Shown here: positions 61,982 through 64,000 of the stretch, piece by piece
Numbering within the stretch: the stretch's first letter is position 1
Layout: each line of letters begins with the position of its first letter
Translations under genes and position numbers: made by a program
Assembly: GCA_015296065.1 (NCBI GenBank)
Contig: DVDU01000211.1
Span: forward strand, 24,691 to 88,690
From: Oscillatoriaceae cyanobacterium M33_DOE_052
Lineage (GTDB): Bacteria > Cyanobacteriota > Cyanobacteriia > Cyanobacteriales > Laspinemataceae
Direction: 5' to 3'
Length of the DNA: 64,000 nucleotides
The notes under the pieces: model-generated
Database searches by the model: none
Told to the model about the DNA's origin: nothing
The model's input: the letters and a program-made list of their open reading frames with translations, nothing else

Positions 61982-63811
61982 ATGAGAAAGTTTTTACTCA
62001 AATACGGCTGGTTATTAGCAATGATGCTAGTGGCAATGGGGCTATCGGCTGGGTTTGTTTCCCAGCTATGGGTGCCAGTGCCTGTGGGCATGATTGCCGC
62101 AGGAGTTTTGACTTTTAGTTTGTGGCTGATATTTCAAGAAGCGGTAGGAGGAGGATTTGGCGGCGAGCGCTTGACAGAGGCTAGCACTAATATTGTGATT
62201 TCTGCTGTATCGTTTTTGGTGATTTTGGGGCTGACTAACTTTATTGCCTTGCGCTACGTCGTCCGGTTAGACTTGACAGAAAACGATCGCTTTACCCTAG
62301 CGCCGGAAACCGAGCAGCTCATGCAGAGCTTGAACCAACCGGTAAAGCTGTGGATTTTTGACGATCGCCCACCCATTCCCGCCGATTTAGAATTACTCAA
62401 TAATTATCGCCGCCTCTCCCCCGATAATTTCAACTTTGAATATGCCAATCCCTATGAACAAGACTCCCTAGCACTGAAGTTTCAGGTTAAAGACACCGGC
62501 GAGGCTTATCTCACATCTAACGATGCCTCACATAGCTCCTTTGTCCAAAGCATCAAAAACCGCCCCCTGTCTGAAAGCCGACTCACCAACGCGATCGCCG
62601 AGTTCTTGGCCGATCGTACCTTCCAAGTGAGCTTTCTCACTGGTCACGGCGAAAGACCTCTACAACCTGGGCGAGGCGCCATCTCTCGCGCCATATCCAC
62701 CCTAGAAGAGAAAAACTTTACCACCGCCCCCCTCACCCTCATGGCAGCTTCCGGGGCCGATGTTCCCCCAACCGCCAACCCCCAAGCTGGTGATCCTGTT
62801 ACCGAGCCCTCCCCCACACCAGAGGCTCCCCCAACCGCCAACCCCCAAGTTGGTGATCCTGTTACCGAGCCCTCCCCCACACCAGAGGCTCCCCCAACCG
62901 CCAACCCCCAAGCTGGAGATCCTGTTACCGAGCCCTCCCCCACACCTACCCTAGCGATCGCAGAAGATACTGCCGTAGTTGCCATTATCGGACCGAGACG
63001 CCCCCTCTCAGAAACCACTATTTCTGCTCTCAAAAGCTATCTTGACCGAGGAGGCAGCCTGTTTGTCGCATTGGACTACGGTATGGAAACTGGTTTAGAC
63101 AGCCTCCTCGCTGAATGGGGCATCACCCTAGACAAGCGTCTCGCCATTGATGAGTCTGGTACTGGTAGTTTCCTCGGTTTAGGCCCCGCCACCCCAGTCA
63201 TCACCAAATACGGAGACCATCCGATCGTCCGCGACTTTACCGAGAGCTTCTCCTTTTACCGCTTTTCCCGTCCAGTGATTATTGAGGAAAAAACCGGCAT
63301 TACCGCCACTCCTCTCCTCATCACCAACGAACCGAGCTGGGGAGAAAGCGAACCCCAAACACAAAACCTCAAATTTGATGAAGGTAAAGACCTCCCCGGT
63401 CCCCTCACCTTGGGTGTAGCGCTAGTCCGTACCGGGGAGACGGGGAGAGGGGGAGACGGGGAGAGAGTCCAGAGGACCCCCAGTCCCCCAGTCACCCCGT
63501 CCCCCAGTCCCCCCGTCTCCCCATCTCCGAGTTCTTCCCCAGCTCGGATAGTAGTCATCGGCAATTCCGACTTTATGAGCGATGGCAGGTTTGAACTACA
63601 GTTGAATGGTGATGTCTTTCTCAACTCGATCGCCTGGTTAAGCAAGCAAAATGAAGACATCCTCTCCATCAGACCCAAAGAAACCACCAACCGCCGCATA
63701 GAAATGTCCCCCATCCAGTCAAGGTTAGTCAAACTCACCGCCTTGGCAGTTTTCCCCCTCCTGGGTTTACTCCTATCCGCCATATTTTGGGTACAAAAAC
63801 GCAGTTCGTAG
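61982..63811 (+). CDS. GldG-like ABC auxiliary protein
   Basis: The 609-residue protein has N-terminal membrane segments (about 8-28, 33-55 and 72-92), then the RLDLTENDRFTLAPETEQLM motif of the ABC-type auxiliary family, FLTGHGERPL, AIIGPRRPLSETTISAL and a Rossmann-like end, and a C-terminal membrane segment (ALAVFPLLGLLLSAIFWV). Two parts are unusual: three 21-residue copies of PPTANPQAGDPVTEPSPTPE (about 262-324), and a Gly/Pro/Ser-rich stretch near 485-520 from the G-rich repeat. Without those, length fits the family. It starts directly after the tandem palindromes. Confidence 0.9.
   Translation: MRKFLLKYGWLLAMMLVAMGLSAGFVSQLWVPVPVGMIAAGVLTFSLWLIFQEAVGGGFGGERLTEASTNIVISAVSFLVILGLTNFIALRYVVRLDLTENDRFTLAPETEQLMQSLNQPVKLWIFDDRPPIPADLELLNNYRRLSPDNFNFEYANPYEQDSLALKFQVKDTGEAYLTSNDASHSSFVQSIKNRPLSESRLTNAIAEFLADRTFQVSFLTGHGERPLQPGRGAISRAISTLEEKNFTTAPLTLMAASGADVPPTANPQAGDPVTEPSPTPEAPPTANPQVGDPVTEPSPTPEAPPTANPQAGDPVTEPSPTPTLAIAEDTAVVAIIGPRRPLSETTISALKSYLDRGGSLFVALDYGMETGLDSLLAEWGITLDKRLAIDESGTGSFLGLGPATPVITKYGDHPIVRDFTESFSFYRFSRPVIIEEKTGITATPLLITNEPSWGESEPQTQNLKFDEGKDLPGPLTLGVALVRTGETGRGGDGERVQRTPSPPVTPSPSPPVSPSPSSSPARIVVIGNSDFMSDGRFELQLNGDVFLNSIAWLSKQNEDILSIRPKETTNRRIEMSPIQSRLVKLTALAVFPLLGLLLSAIFWVQKRSS
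62765..62953 (+). repeat. 63-bp tandem repeat, three copies, within the GldG-like gene
   Basis: CCCCCAACCGCCAACCCCCA begins each of three near-identical 63-bp units, coding for 21-residue units ending in PSPTPEA. The third copy ends differently (PTPTL). Only a few bases differ, for example the A/V codon at position 8. Confidence 0.95.
63433..63531. repeat. G-rich dispersed repeat inside the GldG-like gene
   Basis: CGGGGAGACGGGGAGAGGGG (63433-63467) and CCCCCAGTCCCCCCGTCTCC (63491-63528) form an inverted pair within the coding frame. Confidence 0.9.
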
Positions 63812-63862
63812 TTGGGCTTTCGCCCTCTTTCTCACTCATCAGTATGGCTAAAGCCCAACTAC
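63805..63862. repeat. Inverted pair of CGTAG palindromes after the ABC operon
   Basis: CGTAGTTGGGCTTTCGCCC (63809-63826) and GGCTAAAGCCCAACTACCAG (63846-63864) are inverted with respect to each other around a short spacer. They may form a long hairpin that ends the ABC operon. Confidence 0.8.
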
Positions 63863-63913
63863 CAGAAGTGTTGAATGTCAATAAAAAAGTGGTAAAAATA
63901 GCCACAATTATGT

Positions 63914-63919
63914 TATAAT
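63914..63919 (+). promoter_or_regulatory. Probable -10 element (TATAAT)
   Basis: A perfect TATAAT lies 34 nt upstream of the last ATG of the window, in TATGTTATAATGAG. The -35 region is not obvious. Confidence 0.5.
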
Positions 63920-63952
63920 GAGAGCCGCAGATAAAAAAAAAGGAGTTTAAGC

Positions 63953-64000
63953 ATGACTAAATATTCATTCTCCATGATTCTCAAATACATCTTGAGGGAC
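63953..64000 (+). CDS. Start of an unidentified gene (partial)
   Basis: ATG at 63953 with a good AAAGGAG 7-8 nt upstream, followed by 16 codons reading MTKYSFSMILKYILRD to the window edge. Too short for a family assignment. Confidence 0.6.
   Translation, partial: MTKYSFSMILKYILRD

Overview
The window comes from a cyanobacterium, most likely a filamentous Oscillatoriales-type one. Supporting signs are HIP1 octamers (GCGATCGC) scattered through genes and spacers, a magnesium chelatase ChlI next to RuvC, a 2-oxoglutarate decarboxylase/succinate-semialdehyde dehydrogenase pair (the cyanobacterial TCA bypass), a glycine-rich cyanobacterial RRM protein, pentapeptide, RTX and SLH proteins, and several families of dispersed palindromic repeats. 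There is no CRISPR array, no recognisable insertion sequence, no prophage and no rRNA. One tRNA (Gln, TTG) is present.

Layout. 1-9.1 kb (minus): an unfamiliar block of duplicated modules. A winged-helix-like protein is followed by two large P-loop ATPases, then a second winged-helix-like paralogue is followed by a third ATPase. Downstream, after a terminator-like hairpin, lies the start of an RNase D-like exonuclease that appears to run into a RecB/Cas4-like nuclease. This is the best candidate for an undescribed system. 9.3-17.5 kb: glycosyltransferases and a large anchored protein. 17.7-26.9 kb: RNA-binding protein, pentapeptide protein, WcaF-like acetyltransferase, a terminator-capped structured RNA candidate, the TCA-bypass pair, exonuclease III, an NmrA-like protein and a YdcF protein. 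27.4-29.0 kb: an RTX protein.

29.2-47.2 kb (all minus): a Wzx/Wzy-type surface polysaccharide cluster. It holds glycosyltransferases, a methyltransferase, a sulfotransferase, a polymerase-like membrane protein, a flippase, sugar epimerases/dehydratases including RfbF-RfbG-RfbH plus an RmlC-like epimerase and an RmlD-like reductase (together suggesting a CDP-3,6-dideoxyhexose), GDP-mannose 4,6-dehydratase, and a Wzc-type tyrosine autokinase. 47.5-48.8 kb: a protein with two chromo-barrel/Tudor-knot-like domains, followed by tRNA-Gln. 49.0-55.5 kb: two divergent histidine kinases with closely similar cores, separated by 1.6 kb with no convincing gene. 55.5-59.5 kb: ruvC, chlI and a DUF1565/SLH protein. 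59.7-63.8 kb: a GldA-GldF-GldG-like ABC system. The window ends in the first 16 codons of another gene.

A recurring theme is dispersed repeats (a G-rich GGGGAGAC family, a CGTAG-type GGGCTTTAGCCC palindrome, GAAACCCGGTTTC palindromes) sitting between genes, inside operons and in several places inside reading frames, where they have changed protein linkers, ends or apparent starts.
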